Source of the DNA: Schistocerca nitens
Lineage: Eukaryota > Arthropoda > Insecta > Orthoptera > Acrididae
Reading direction: 5' to 3'
Assembly: GCF_023898315.1 (NCBI RefSeq)
Contig: NC_064622.1
Location: 81,035,387 to 81,099,386 of the forward strand
Length of the DNA stretch: 64,000 bases
Under the pieces are notes generated by a model. That model did no database searches. It was not told where the DNA came from and saw only the letters and a program-made list of their open reading frames with translations. Shown here piece by piece: positions 21,356 through 32,613 of the stretch (position 1 is its first letter; each line of letters begins with the position of its first letter). A program made the position numbers and the translations under genes.

Positions 21356-21789
21356 TCAAGCGACGGTTTTTCCTACAGTCAGACTAATGCGGTTACTCTA
21401 TGCGAAAATCAGCCGCTTGCATGTTCACTCTGCAACTCAACGGAGCATCAGAGGGATTCTTGCTACCGCAGAAGGCCTCTGCAGCTTCCTAGTGATACGG
21501 GATACCAGCTGATACGTGCAGGCGCAAATATCTCGTCAAGGTGAAATCAAGTCATCGTTTTGCAGTCGAGTCAAGAGCATCAAGTGGAATGAGAAGGAGA
21601 AACGAAAACAAATGAAGTGGAAATAGCGAGCACACTAGGTCGAGTTGTACCACAAACTGACGAACTTAATATGGGCAACAGCGTCAAGAAATTCGAATGA
21701 GTAGATGTAAAGAAAAATGGAAGTGAGTAGCATCGAATAAATTGAGTTCACGCATAAGTGCAAGATTATTTTGGTAAATGCATAATTAC

Positions 21790-21840
21790 CATCATCGGTC
21801 GGCGGCGGTTTCTTCTGGGCCGGCTTCGGCGGTCTCGCCC
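21790..21840 (-). CDS. Candidate 51-bp internal exon of a host gene (Pro/Lys-rich)
   Basis: On the minus strand a GC-rich 51-bp block is bounded by TGTTACAG (acceptor, at 21848-21841) and GTAATT (donor, starting 21789), in otherwise AT-rich surroundings. Read with phase 1 on both sides it encodes A-R-P-P-K-P-A-Q-K-K-P-P-P-T-D-D. Phase 1 is also the exit phase of the first exon at 41802-41739 on the same strand, so the two could be spliced over an intron of about 19.9 kb. Codon choice (CCG, GCG) is like that exon. There is no cDNA evidence, and a chance match of splice signals remains possible. Confidence 0.35.
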
Positions 21841-22177
21841 CTGTAACATGCCCAAGTCATTACAGACACATGAATTTTATTGTAACATCGGTCCCTGTCT
21901 GTAGTTGGTAAGCTTTCTACACAAAATTGCTTTAGGACAGATACAATTACTTCACATTATGGTACACTGCTCATCCTTAACAAAACAGAATACACAAAAA
22001 CCTAAAAAAGTTTTCCATCACCTCGGTTCCAAGAGTTACGGAACCTGTACATAAAACTGGAATAGAAAACAGCATAAACATCATTTCCGCCATTTTCTTT
22101 GCTTATGAAAACCTCACATTGCATGTTCTACCACCATACATCGAGACCTTCAGAGATTGCTGTACACACCGCTACCT
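21841..22177. other. No gene recognised
   Basis: AT-rich sequence between the candidate exon and the Tc1 relic; if the exon is real this is intron. Confidence 0.35.
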
Positions 22178-22370
22178 CTAATACACAGAAGCACTTCCTC
22201 CTGCACTAATGCATGCCTGTATTCGCCGTAGCGTGCTATCCACAACTTCATCAAGGCACTGTTGGTCAAGATTGTCCCACTCCTCAACGGTGTTTCGGCA
22301 TAAATCCCTCAGAGTGGTTCGTGGGTCACGTCGTCTATAAACAGCCCTTTTCCAATCTATCACAGGCATC

Positions 22371-22535
22371 GCTGTTGTCCACTACTGCTAGAACACTGTC
22401 AGAGACGAGTTCTAGCAGAAGTGGACACGAGAAGATCCTGAGGAAGATCCCAGCAGAGGGTTCGAAACGTTGATCATTTTAGAAGAAACACGACGCGGCC
22501 TAATAACCCAGAGGATTTTAACTTCGGTGACAACG
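22371..22535 (+). mobile_element. Insert with hammerhead ribozyme motif, probable Penelope-like 3' piece
   Basis: The insert splits the Tc1 transposase between EHA and RAVYRRR. It carries a perfect 10-bp hairpin CTGCTAGAAC/GTTCTAGCAG (22385-22394 and 22409-22418) and, directly after, a hammerhead core (22433-22475). Hammerhead motifs of this minimal form are known from Penelope-like elements, hence the tentative class. No protein is encoded. Confidence 0.5.
22433..22475 (+). ncRNA. Hammerhead ribozyme motif, minimal type with conserved core complete
   Basis: CTGAGGA (22438-22444, matching CUGANGA) is followed by stem II, GATCCC (22446-22451) with GGGTTC (22458-22463), which has one mismatch. 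GAAAC (22464-22468) and GTT (22469-22471) come next, giving an acceptable NUH cleavage triplet. GATC on both outer sides (22434-22437 and 22472-22475) can form stem I. Helix III is almost absent, as in hammerheads of Penelope-like elements, which are thought to work as dimers. The core positions required for self-cleavage are present. Confidence 0.55.
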
Positions 22536-23339
22536 GCCACGATGGCATGTTCCACAGGATTCATGTCTGGAAAACATGCTGGCCACTCTAGTCGATCGAT
22601 GTTATCCTGAAGGGAGCCATTCACAAGATGTGCACGATGGAGGTGCGATTTGTCGTCTTTCAAGACGAAGCCTCGCCAATAAGGTGCCGATATGGTTGCA
22701 CTATCGGTCGGAGGATAGAATTCACGTATCTTACAGTCGTTATGGAGCCTTCCATGACCACCAGGGGTGTACGTCGGCCGCACATAATGCCACCCGAAAA
22801 CAGCAGTGAACCTCCACCTTGCTTCACTCGCTGGACAGGGTATCCAAGGCGTTCAGCCTTACCGGGTTGCCTCTAAATACGTCTCCGACGATTGTCTGTG
22901 TGAAGGCACATGCGACAGTCATCGGTGAAGAGTACGTGATGCCAATCCTGAGCGGTCCAATCGGCATGTTGTTGGACTCATCTGTTCCACGCTGATGGTG
23001 TCGTGGTTGCAATGATGGTCCTCGCCATGGACGTCAGGAGTGAATTTGGGCATCTTGCAGCCTATTGCGCACATTTTGATCCGTAACACGACGTGCTGTG
23101 GCTGCACGAAAAGCATTATTTAACATGGTGGCGTTGCTGTCAGGGTTCCTCCGAGCCATAATCCGTGGGTAGCCCTTGGGCGGCCTGAGCGAGGCATGTC
23201 ACCCACAGTTTCTGTCTCTATCTCCTTCATGTCTGAACAACAACGCTTTGGTTCACTCCGAGACGCCTGGCACAAACTAACAACGCGGACGCGATCAATC
23301 CGCGGTATTGACCGTCTAGGCATGGTTGAACTAAACACA

Positions 23340-24139
23340 ACACGAGCCGTGTACCTCCTTCCAGGTGGACTGACTGGAACTGATCGGCTGCCGGAGTCCC
23401 TCCGTGTAATAGGCGCTTCTCATGCATGGTTTTTACATCTGTGGGTGCGTTAAGTGACATCTTTGAACAGTCTAAGGGACTGTGTCTGTGATACAATATC
23501 TACAGTCAACGTCTATCTTAAGGAATTCTGGGAACCAGGGTGAAGCAAAACTTTTTTTGTTGTGTGTAAATCATCACTGAACGAGATAATTAATTTACAA
23601 AGTACTCTACTTCGACACTATTTCTAAAACAGCCACGAAGCTATAAAATAAAATGCAGTTTTACATATAATTGTTCAGTGTCGAATGGCATGTATGTCTT
23701 TTCCGTGGGCAGAGACTTATGTTTGGTATAATGCTGTTCCGGAATCGAGACAGTGCGCCGCTGGAGTCGAGGTGGAGAAGCGACGGACGGCGTGCACGGC
23801 AGTTGGTGCATGCCCAAGAACGGGGAGCCTTGTTGCAACTCGCACGTCAAGGAGCTGTCTACTGCACGCTGTAACGGTCGTCCCGCCCGGGACCGCTGTG
23901 TGAACACAAACAACCCAGTGGAGTGATTGTTGTCTGCCAGAGGACGGCGATTCCAGTGGAGATGGAGAAAGAGGCTTCTGCATTGTACTTGAGCTGCCGA
24001 CGGCTACATCTTTGTGGTTAAGTGATCCAATATTGCGTACAATGCAGATTAGAAGCCATGCATAGACTTGATGGGTTAACAAGGGGCGTTCAGTATGTAA
24101 AGCAAACATTTTTTTCTTAAGGTCTATTGGCGTTATTCA
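23340..24139. other. No gene recognised
   Basis: Overlapping short frames on both strands (23641-24109) have no family signature; nothing else was seen. Confidence 0.35.
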
Positions 24140-24960
24140 GGAGTCCAATATGCCTCATTATTCCCCACTCTTTTGGCTACAAAACCCAACTTTTCAACAT
24201 AATCTCCGTTGAATGCGACGGTCTTACTCAACCTTACTGGGAGAACCTACATGTCCGCATGGTACCCTTCTACCGGTCGACTTTGGAGCCAAGTTCTTAC
24301 GGCACCATAAAGGAGGCCCTCCAGAGTCCCAAAACACCGTCGCCATGACTTCACCGGCTGAGGGTGCGGGTTTGAGGGTTTTCTTCAGAGAAGAGGTGGT
24401 GTGGTGCCATTGCATGGATTGCATGTTTGTTTCCCATTTGCCATCGCCTGTGACAATGTTTGATAAAAAAAGAAACAGTCACGATCAGCCCCTTAACTCG
24501 CAAGCATTTCCGCACACATGGCCCTCCGTTGCTGTTTGTGGTCTTCTGTTAGGCGGCGAGGAACCCTGCGGGCATGCAGCTTTGAGTACCCCAAATGGTG
24601 GAGGAATGTGTTAGCAATACCAATAGAGACATCCAGTTGTGCAGTGGGGTGTCTGACTGTGATCCGTCGATCACCTCGAGTGAGGGTGACGCACATTCCA
24701 GAACTGCAGGAGTCACAGCTGTGGGCGAACAACTGGCACAAGAGAGACCGGACAGATTTGCGAGACCTTGTGGCGATGACAGATGCCTCGCCCAACGATT
24801 CATTATCCTTTTTCTCACCGCAGACATTCTGCAAGAGCCTATGACTGTCTGGAGAATTTCTGGTTTTCCCCCAAAAATAACATTACGGCAGTTGTCTGCT
24901 TGGAGCGCACGTTTTCCTTCATTCTTTGGGCCTTGTCCCACTTCAAAGATGGGTCAGTTG
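24140..24960 (-). pseudogene. Degenerate mariner-type transposase
   Basis: In minus orientation the stretch HLGYSKLHARRVPRRLTEDH is followed by QQRRAMCAEML, then NIVTGDGKWETNM, SAGEVMATVFWDSGG and residues toward the second Asp. These are landmarks of mariner transposases: the WVPRxLTxDxK block, then the first catalytic Asp in VTGDE. Here GDE has become GDG and frames change at least twice. The HTH region and the third Asp are not recognisable, so the copy is dead. Confidence 0.72.
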
Positions 24961-25395
24961 TGTTATTACGGATTTGGCAATGTTAGCTGCAGAGGGTGGC
25001 CTGATGTCCTTCCTGCCGCCACCCCGAACCCCCCCCCCCCCCCCCGGACATACGTAGTGTACCCAAGCTGTCTGCGTCTAGTGTAAGCCATAAAATAGTG
25101 CGAACTCGTTTCAAATGTCTGTGAGTCTTGTAACTGAAGCGGAACGTGAGGATCAGCCCGGTATTTACCTAGTGGGATGTGGAAAACCGCCTAAAAAGCA
25201 CATCCAGGCTGGCCACCATACTGGCCCTCGTCGTTAATGCGCTTGCGGATTCGCTACGGGGCCCGCTTGCCTACCCGAGTCCAAGGAGCAAAACATTAGC
25301 GCTCTCGGGTATCCTGGTGGATTTCTTGGAGTGCACGTTATAGACGCTATTTTCAAGGCTGCCTATAGCGCCGCCACCTACCGAAACTTCATTAA
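24961..25395. other. Spacer with a C run and a GC-rich block
   Basis: It contains a run of about 17 C at 25029-25046 and a GC-rich stretch 25140-25330 that has the look of a repeat but could not be assigned. Confidence 0.35.
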
Positions 25396-26130
25396 ACTAT
25401 ACGCTTATATCTCGGGAACTTTGCACCGTAGAAAAAAATGTTCCGAATGAATATGAAGGTAAATTAAATTTCCTGTAAAACTGTCTCGTACATATTTGTC
25501 GAATTCCAATCGGTTTTCGAGGTAGACGTAAATTTACCTCCCTCTTCTGTCAAACATTTGCTTCTAGTGTCTCCAACGATCGTTCCTCTTTTTAACTTTA
25601 TAAATAATTTTGCTACTTTATCTTCAAAAGCCAACAGGATTTCCAATATGTTCACTGAATTTCGATGTTCCTCTAGAAATGACTGTGCTGAGAGCCTGTT
25701 GTCTAACTCCTGTAACTTTCAATCGTCATTAACAACACTTTAGGTAATTGCAATTGAAGGACAACACATCTTTATGGCTACAGCTTTCATTATATTTACC
25801 ATTCATATAATTGTCTAATAGTTTTTTTTTTTTTTTTTTTTTTTTTGCAGGAGGGTCCAGGCTCATTAATCTACGTCATCAGTGGAGCCGTAGTTCAATG
25901 AAATCGGTAAGTATCGATGTCATCGCCGTCACCTTCTTCCTGAATTTACGTTGCGACTCCACGGTTGCAATTGCCCTTGCAATTAGAGCATGTGACAGAG
26001 CAGTTTAACCACGCTTTTCTAAAACCACACTTGCCACTGTCACATCATTTCGTGAATCGGCAAAAAATCATCTTCAAGTTTTCGTCAGGGGCAGCATCCA
26101 GTTCCGGAAATAGTTGGTCATTCTTTCTCT
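25396..26130. repeat. Left long terminal inverted repeat of the 4.8-kb element
   Basis: It pairs with 29290-30166 and contains a T run at 25820-25846 not matched at the same length in the other arm. Similarity fades inward after GATAGTTGGTC-like sequence near 26125. Confidence 0.72.
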
Positions 26131-27315
26131 CCTAACAACAATTCAGCACCCCACCATTAGATACCTCCCCTAACTACAGATGTACTCGGTGTACGACCGG
26201 AATGCATGCTGCCTAACAACTCCCTCAGTTGGAAAGAGAATTGAGAGATCAGGCTTCATGTTTCCAGCTATTCGATAAATGATTTGTAGCGAATTTCGTC
26301 GAGTGATTTTTCTGTGACTGGAGCGCCGTACCGAGAGAGTAACCATCATCCCGGCTGTCTCAATGGAGTCAGGGAAAGAAGAATTGCAGATATCTAAGCT
26401 GCACGTTGTGTGATTTCGGACTTCTGGTACATTTTGACAAAACCCTCTTCAGGCTCGCGATATGCTTCGGATGTTGTGTCATAGCCTGTGAATGCATGTA
26501 AGAGTAACAAATGGGTGTTGTTCTTCATGTTCAACTTCTACTCCTGCTGCAGCGGTTGTGAGAAACATACACTCCTCTTGACCTACCTGCCAAGTCGATA
26601 TCGCCGACTTTGTTTAGCTGTTTTTTTGGTCTGTGGTGTGGCAGTGTACCCATCCAAAACCACTCTACAACCTTTCCCACTTTAATGGCTCTTCAGAAAT
26701 ATAACGTAACCACCAAAAATCGTTGATAGATGTAAACAATGAAAAATCCACAACTGACTGCTCTGAAATCGTATGGGTTATAAATTCAGCGTCCACTAAC
26801 GAACTGAGTGCATTTTCAGCAGAAGAAGTTGACGAATGGAACGACAATGACAGAAATTAACTATCGAAGACGAGCTTACTGACGATATGATATTACAAAG
26901 TGTTTTCAGCCCGCAGAGGACACCAGAAACTTAGAACTTAGAGCGATGAAGAAAAAACGCTTACAACTCTATATTTGGGACTGGGAATTAAGAAACCTTA
27001 AAACACTTTTCTGTAATTCCCTAGGAGTCCAACAATACAACGCTTCTGAAGTTATGAACCTGAACATCATAGAAATAATTTATGTCACAAAAGCGCTCTG
27101 TCCAAGAAACTAGTCAGCATTTCTGCAGTATTGCAGAGGGCTCAGAAGAAAATTTCAGCTAAACTGTTACTGCAACATATCAACCTACCACATTCCACAC
27201 CCTCGACAACGTCATATATCTGTGCTATTCAGACCTCTGTGGTCTGAGAATCCCCCACCAACAACAAATTCCAAGATAGTTAAATCAACGTCCTCATCAG
27301 TTTGTTCAACAATGA

Positions 27316-28012
27316 TCATAGTGCTGGTTTTCTGCAATTTTTCATTACACTTTCGTTGCAGAATGCCAGGGGATAAGGAGCCAGTTCATATTGCACATAA
27401 TTCTTCAATTCCTCTTCCGACTTGTTGGTAGTAAAAACTGGCAGAAAAGGCAAGAATGGGTCCACGACAACTTTTTCATTGTCATCTTGATTGTCGATTG
27501 AGGATAGAGGAAGAGTGGTAATTGTGAAGGGCAAGTTTTCCATTTTTACCATTGTCTGTTTGCCATTTGGAACTAAATCATGACATAAGATTGAATCATC
27601 TCCCACGATTCCTGTCGCTATCGACGTGTTTCTCTCGGTCCTCAGGAAGGGAGGGTGATTATCAAACATTTGTGTAAGCTTGCCAATGGTATTTGTGTCT
27701 CTCCTTTGGCGAGCTTCGCCAAAATCCTTGTGCTGCTTACTTGATGAAGACACCACAATATTCTTCGAGTTAAGCTGCAATCATCCCAATTACCCATTTA
27801 GTGAGAGCACTATCTGTCATACCTCTACCACGAGCTGGAGCACCTCGGCTTGAGAATGACCACATCAAGGTTGTATCAACGGTAATGTCTGACCACATGA
27901 CGCGCCAGAACCGGTCATGTCTTCTCACAGTGAAGTAGGCTTTGTTCACGAACTTCTCGTACTTCTCTGGTGTCAATAGAGGCTTCTCATGTCCTGTACT
28001 TATAAGCAGCAA
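27316..28012 (-). pseudogene. Academ-like transposase, central part (frameshifted)
   Basis: Two overlapping minus-strand frames (28012-27770 and 27780-27316) form one continuous protein region with a frameshift near 27775. Landmarks are SRGAPARGRGMTDSALTKWVIGMIAA, then TGIVGDDSILCHDLVPNG, VVVDPFLPF and a KSEEELKNYVQYELAPYPLAF stretch ending KPAL. This order recurs in long hypothetical proteins of many animals that I associate with Academ transposons, whose C-terminal half carries an XPG-like nuclease. The nuclease region downstream (toward 26700) is shredded by stops. The function is inferred from family resemblance only. Confidence 0.5.
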
Positions 28013-28349
28013 GATTTGGCATACGGGAAGTGTCCAGCAAAAAGAAAAGAGGATAACATTCGCTTACAGCAGTTCAGGTGAGAAAGGGAATCGCCAGACC
28101 TATGTGGATGGATGTACCCCTTTACGTCCAGTTCACCATTATGAACTACTTGATCCATAGCATTGCAACGGGTCCATTGTTGCTGATCCTGACCATCGCT
28201 TCTGCAAATCTGTTATCCAATGATTCGAGTAATATGTTTTGGTTCTAAGAATTCAGTGAGGCAGGTAAGGATGCTGATGCATGTCAGCTCTCCCTCCGAA
28301 AGTTCGGCTTCGTCATAACTTGTTTGAAAAGGTATTTTCAATAGTAAAC

Positions 28350-28847
28350 TTACCGCGCGCTGCTCTGGCAGAGGCGTACCCATTCAGCATTTTGTCCACT
28401 GATAACAGAGAATACATAGAGTACAAAACATCTTTCTAGCCAGCTAGCATCTAGAAGTACGCCACACACCCCAAAAATGACAACAGAAGAAGAAATCCAA
28501 CGAGACGTACAACTGGACAGCTCAGCGTGTGATGTATTCGTTACAGCTCTAAGATTATCCCTAGCTTTCCAGTACAGGAGTTGATCAAAAGTTATGAATA
28601 CATGGTTTTCATAAATTTCGTCATACAACTTGCGTACGTAGCGCAGCTCTGTATGAACTGTGTCATAGTCTGATGGAGGAGCATTTATAAAAGGAAGGGT
28701 AATAACGGAAGTGTTTTCACTTGATTTTCCTCTTGTTTTATAGTGCATGTACCTCTTTCTTCCAATTCGGGACAGCAATACCTTCCTATGTGTCAGCAAA
28801 CCACAGGATGGCATGTCGTGCAGGATGTGGTGGCTCTTCTGGTACAT
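28350..28847 (-). pseudogene. Academ-like transposase, N-terminal part
   Basis: This open frame lies upstream, in minus sense, of the central part and inside the same inverted repeats. It encodes LPFINAPPSDYDTVHTELRY and a region around LYDEIYENHVFITFDQLLYWKARD, consistent with the N-terminal half of a large transposase. No catalytic residue can be named. The link to 27316-28012 is by position and strand; stops separate the two (28013-28349). Confidence 0.4.
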
Positions 28848-29289
28848 CAGTGAGTGCCACAGTCACATTCTGAAGACCTCCTTCCATAGCTGTTAGCAGA
28901 ATGTAGATTGCCTTTCAATATTGGTGACATGAAGGTACGAAACCTGACAACGGATGCGATGGCATGTCCAATAGCAACACATTTTAACTTTGGTTCATCA
29001 AATTTTCTTCCCCCCCTTTTTTTTTTTACATAGTCTCCTCAAAGGTTTGAAGATATCGGCGAGAGAATCTGTATCCTCTTGGCAGCTTTCTTTCTGAATA
29101 TCTTGTCTCTTTTTCTCAGTAGCTTTCCGAACGATAGAGTCACTATTCTTTCTCGTTATTTTCCTTGTTATCATAGCAACTAACAATTTGTAGCCGGTGC
29201 CTCTAAAACAAATTATTCGTACCTAGCATCTGTTGCATCCTGCGATCACAAATATGTGATCCTCATACCTCTTCAACAGTTCTGTGTTG

Positions 29290-30166
29290 ATAGTTCATAC
29301 CAAGACCAACTATCAGAGTTACACGCTCCCCCTGACTAAATCTTGAAGATGATTTTTTTGAAAATGCACTGAAGGGTATTACAGTCCAAGGTGTGGTTAT
29401 AGAAAAGCATTGTTAAACTGCTCTATCACATTCCCGAATTGCAAGGGCAATTGCAACAACGGTATCGCAATGTTAATTCAGGAAGAAGGTGATGACGACG
29501 ACATCGATAATTTATCATTCTAGCTGGACGACGTCTCCACTGCTGACGTAGAAGAATGAGCCTTGACGCTTCCGCCTAAAAAAAACCAAGATGTTGCCTT
29601 GACTGCACAGTTTTTTCATTTTTAAATTTCTATGAGTCCATGCAAATACCTCCATTATATGAATCGTAATAATATAATAAAAGCTATAATCATAAAGAAA
29701 TGTTGTGTTTCAATTGCAGTTACGTTATTTCCATTGTTAAAGCGTTGTTAATAATGATAGCACGTTTCAGCAGTTAAAACACAACAGGCTCTGAAAACAG
29801 TCATTTCTAGAGGAACATCGAAATTCAGCGAACACCTTAGAAACTCTGTAGCTTTTGATTGGATGGAGATAAAGTGGCAAAAGTATACATGATATTGAAG
29901 GAAATTTAATTCTCTGTCCCTTCGCTTCTGACAATTTTTCTGTGAAACGATCGTGGGAGACACTAGAAGCAAATGTTTGACAGAAAGTGTGAGGTAAAAA
30001 TGATTTTTTTCGGAAAGAATCGATTTTCAATCAAGTTCATACGGAAAACCGGTGGGAATATTAATAATACGTAAAGAGACCGTTTTATAGGAAATTAACT
30101 GGCTTTCGTTTTATTGGGAACATTTTTTTCTACAGTTCTGCGTTCCCGAGATATAAGCGTAAAACT
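29290..30166. repeat. Right long terminal inverted repeat of the 4.8-kb element
   Basis: Inverted partner of 25396-26130. The outer end ATATAAGCGTAAAACT at 30151-30166 mirrors the left terminus. The arm is longer than its partner because of small insertions. Confidence 0.72.
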
Positions 30167-30199
30167 AAAAAATGAGACCTTTCCACCCCCTCCGGCCGT

Positions 30200-31652
30200 T
30201 AGCTCACCCCCCAGAGGCGGAGACCTTCAGTATATTCGCCTCCTATCACGAACAAAGCCCTGAATTCAAAAATTCTGGCATATTTCATGCACTACACACT
30301 TCTCTTCCGGGTATTCATTGAGTAGACTAATTTGCATAGCGCATTGGGTCCAAACAAACTTACGCTGCCAGAGGCCTCAAGTTCTTTGTTTCAACCAACG
30401 ATGTTGGAAACGTGAAGCTAGATACTTACGCCGTGTGCCATTTGCGGAAATCAATCACTGTGAGCAGCAGGTGTGTATAATACGATTATCTATCAAAATA
30501 CAAACGCAGATTTGCATAAAAATCTCACCTACGGATGCACAAACATAAGTGGAAAGCCTGCTGTTATTTGCCACAGATAAATACTTTAGCTAAACTATTG
30601 CTTTTACTTGAAATATTGATGTTCATTTCCATGTTTTCACTCACTATGTTTCCAAGTTTTATGTTTATAATTTGTAGATTCACTATGGGCAGTGCAAGGA
30701 AAAGCTTGTGGATCAAGGTATTTCAAGGAAATGTAGTAGCCCTAAACCAGCTAAATATGGCACAACACGTTCTGATGTTTTCGCAAAGTTCAGTTCGCTC
30801 GAACTACAAAGTTATGCACTCACATCATAGCTTTGCTTTTTTTCATCGTTTCTCTCATACATGCAAGGTGTATGTTCCGCTACATTTTGTGGAATTCACT
30901 GTAATGTTTCAATGGGCAATAGCTATTTATTTGACGGATGCCGATGTCAAGCTTGTTCTATGCCGATGTACACAAGCCATGCATGCATTAAATATTTTAC
31001 TTCAATGTTTCCATTTGAAACAATCCAGCGAGTGAATGTTGTGACTACACAACAAATTATTCATTTCAAATTTGCAGCACATTAATTCTTTCTTGTGTGC
31101 GAATGGTTATTCTGCATTTCGCTAATTGTTAGATTGGAAGATTTTGGGAACTTCTTATCCAGAAAGTAATAATAACTTCTGGACACAGCAGGAATCAATA
31201 TTTATTGCTTGTTTTATTCCTTTTTGCTTTTCTTTTATGTTGCCAGATGATATTCCCTCAATCTGGACGCTCAAACTCGTGGCACTGTTGTTCATATAAA
31301 GAGAAAGTTGTACACTGTATGTGACGTAAATATGCAATACAAAAAGAAAATCAAGTTTCTTCTGCAACCAAACTGTTGCCTTACAGAAGAAGAGCTATGT
31401 ACAGGAAAAGAGATTTTCAGTGCTTCACAGTGTATCTGGTGTAAATGAAGAGTTGTCAAGCCAGTTTGCCAAGACAACAGATTCGGTCATTCTTACAAAA
31501 TGTATCTCAGCTTTGAGGTCCTTTGAATCAACAATCAACCATTATTCTACAACAGCATACGAGGTATATCTGATACTTGCTGCCATATCCTAAAATAATA
31601 AGTGAATAGTAGCCAAGTGCTGCTGTTGCACCTAGTTTGACACGTGATGAAA
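30200..31652. other. No gene recognised
   Basis: AT-rich. The 166-residue frame at 30535-31035 is hydrophobic at its start but lacks any family motif or promoter context and is probably chance. Confidence 0.4.
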
Positions 31653-31804
31653 TACACTGACGGAAAAAAAATCGAAACACCAAGTAGTATTTGTGCGACA
31701 CAAACGATCGTTGGTAGGCGTGTTTCAACGTCTGAAAGATGATGTGTATCCCAATTTCGCGTTAGTAGCGCCACTATGAGGATGCAAATCAAGTTCGCTT
31801 TAAA

Positions 31805-32613
31805 TACATCTACATCTACATCTACATTTATACTCCGCAAGCCACCCAACGGTCTGTGGCGGAGGGCACTTTACGTGCCACTGTCATTACCTCCCTTTCC
31901 TGTTCCAGTCGCGTATGGTTCGCGGGAAGAACGACTGTCTGAAAGCCTCCGTGCGCGCTCTAATCTCTCTAATTTTACATTCGTGATCTCCTCGGGAGGT
32001 ATAAGTAGGGGGAAGCAATATATTCGATACCTCATCCAGAAACGCACCCTCTCGAAACCTGGCGAGCAAGCTACACCGCGATGCAGAGCACCTCTCTTGC
32101 AGAGTCTGTCACTTGAGTTTATTAAACATCTCCGTAATGCTATCACGGTTACCAAATAACCCTGTGACGAAACGCGCCGCTCTTCTTTGGATCTTCTCTA
32201 CCTCCTCCGTCAACCCGATCTGGTACGGATCCCACACTGATGAGCAATACTCAAGTATAGGTCGAACGAGTGTTTTGTAAGCCACCTCCTTAGTTGATGG
32301 ACTACATTTTCTAAGCACTCTCCCAATGAATCTCAACCTGGTACCCGCCTTACCAACAATTAATTTTATATTATCATTCCACTTCAAATCGTTCCGCACG
32401 CAAACTCCCAGATATTTTACAGAAGTAACTGCTACCAGTGTTTGTTCCGCTATCATATAATCATACAATAAAGGATCCTTCTTTCTATGTATTCGCAATT
32501 CATTACATTTGTCTATGTTAAGGGACAGTTGCCACTCCCTGCACCAAGTGCCTATCCGCTGCAGATCTTCCTGCATTTCGCTACAATTTTCTAATGCTGC
32601 AACTTCTCTGTAT
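31805..32613 (-). mobile_element. CR1-like element, 3' fragment
   Basis: The 3' end is the (GATGTA)n tail seen reversed at 31805-31829, followed by the 3' UTR. The RT C-terminal frame occupies 32109-32576 and the sequence stops abruptly at 32613, a 5' truncation. The same family appears more fully at 37025-39842. Confidence 0.8.
32109..32613 (-). pseudogene. CR1-like reverse transcriptase, thumb and C-terminal fragment
   Basis: The 155-residue frame starts MQEDLQRIGTWCREWQLSLN, preceded by YREVAALENCSE just past the FADD motif, which is itself lost to truncation. It continues through VKYLGVCVRNDLKWNDNI, KTLVRPILEYCSSVWDPYQ and KIQRRAARFVTG, all standard landmarks of this LINE family. The frame itself is clean but ends early at NKLK, where a frameshift cuts the last segment. 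It has no palm domain and so no activity. Confidence 0.8.

Larger units (their letters stand above)
22178..23335 (-). pseudogene. Degenerate Tc1-like transposon with transposase remnants
   Basis: Minus-strand pieces in order: an N-terminal HTH part near 23335-23120 (RIDRVRVVSLCQASRSEPKR and a SGRPRAT linker), a middle part, and a catalytic part near 22783-22530. The last includes FVLKDDKSHLHRAHLVN and LEWPACFPDMNPVEHA (second Asp and terminal Glu of the DD34E core). The C terminus (RAVYRRRDPRTTLRDL ... RRIQACISAGGSASVY) lies at 22369-22178. Frameshifts and stops separate the pieces. An insert of about 160 bp (22371-22535) interrupts the sequence after EHA. It is a non-functional fossil. Confidence 0.75.
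25396..30166 (-). mobile_element. DNA transposon of about 4.8 kb with very long inverted repeats, Academ-like (tentative)
   Basis: Left arm 25396-26130 and right arm 29290-30166 are inverted copies sharing many blocks. Examples are TACGCTTATATCTCGGGAAC at the outer ends, CAAACATTTGCTTCTAGTGT, GAATTTCGATGTTCCTCTAG, CACCTTCTTCCTGAATT and GAGCAGTTTAAC. Between them lie broken minus-strand frames of one long protein. Long arms plus this protein suggest an Academ-type element. That name rests on remembered similarity to a widespread uncharacterised transposase family. Outer borders and target duplication could not be fixed exactly. Confidence 0.6.

Noticed and set aside
23641-24109. Several overlapping frames on both strands
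   Set aside because: GC-driven chance frames; none shows a motif.
25820-25912. T-run plus GCAG followed by a GTAAGT donor, looking like an exon
   Set aside because: It lies within the inverted arm of the 4.8-kb element, the donor is not conserved in the other arm, and stops occur in the forward frames examined.
30535-31035. 166-codon frame with hydrophobic start
   Set aside because: Low-complexity hydrophobic AT-rich translation without promoter or family match.
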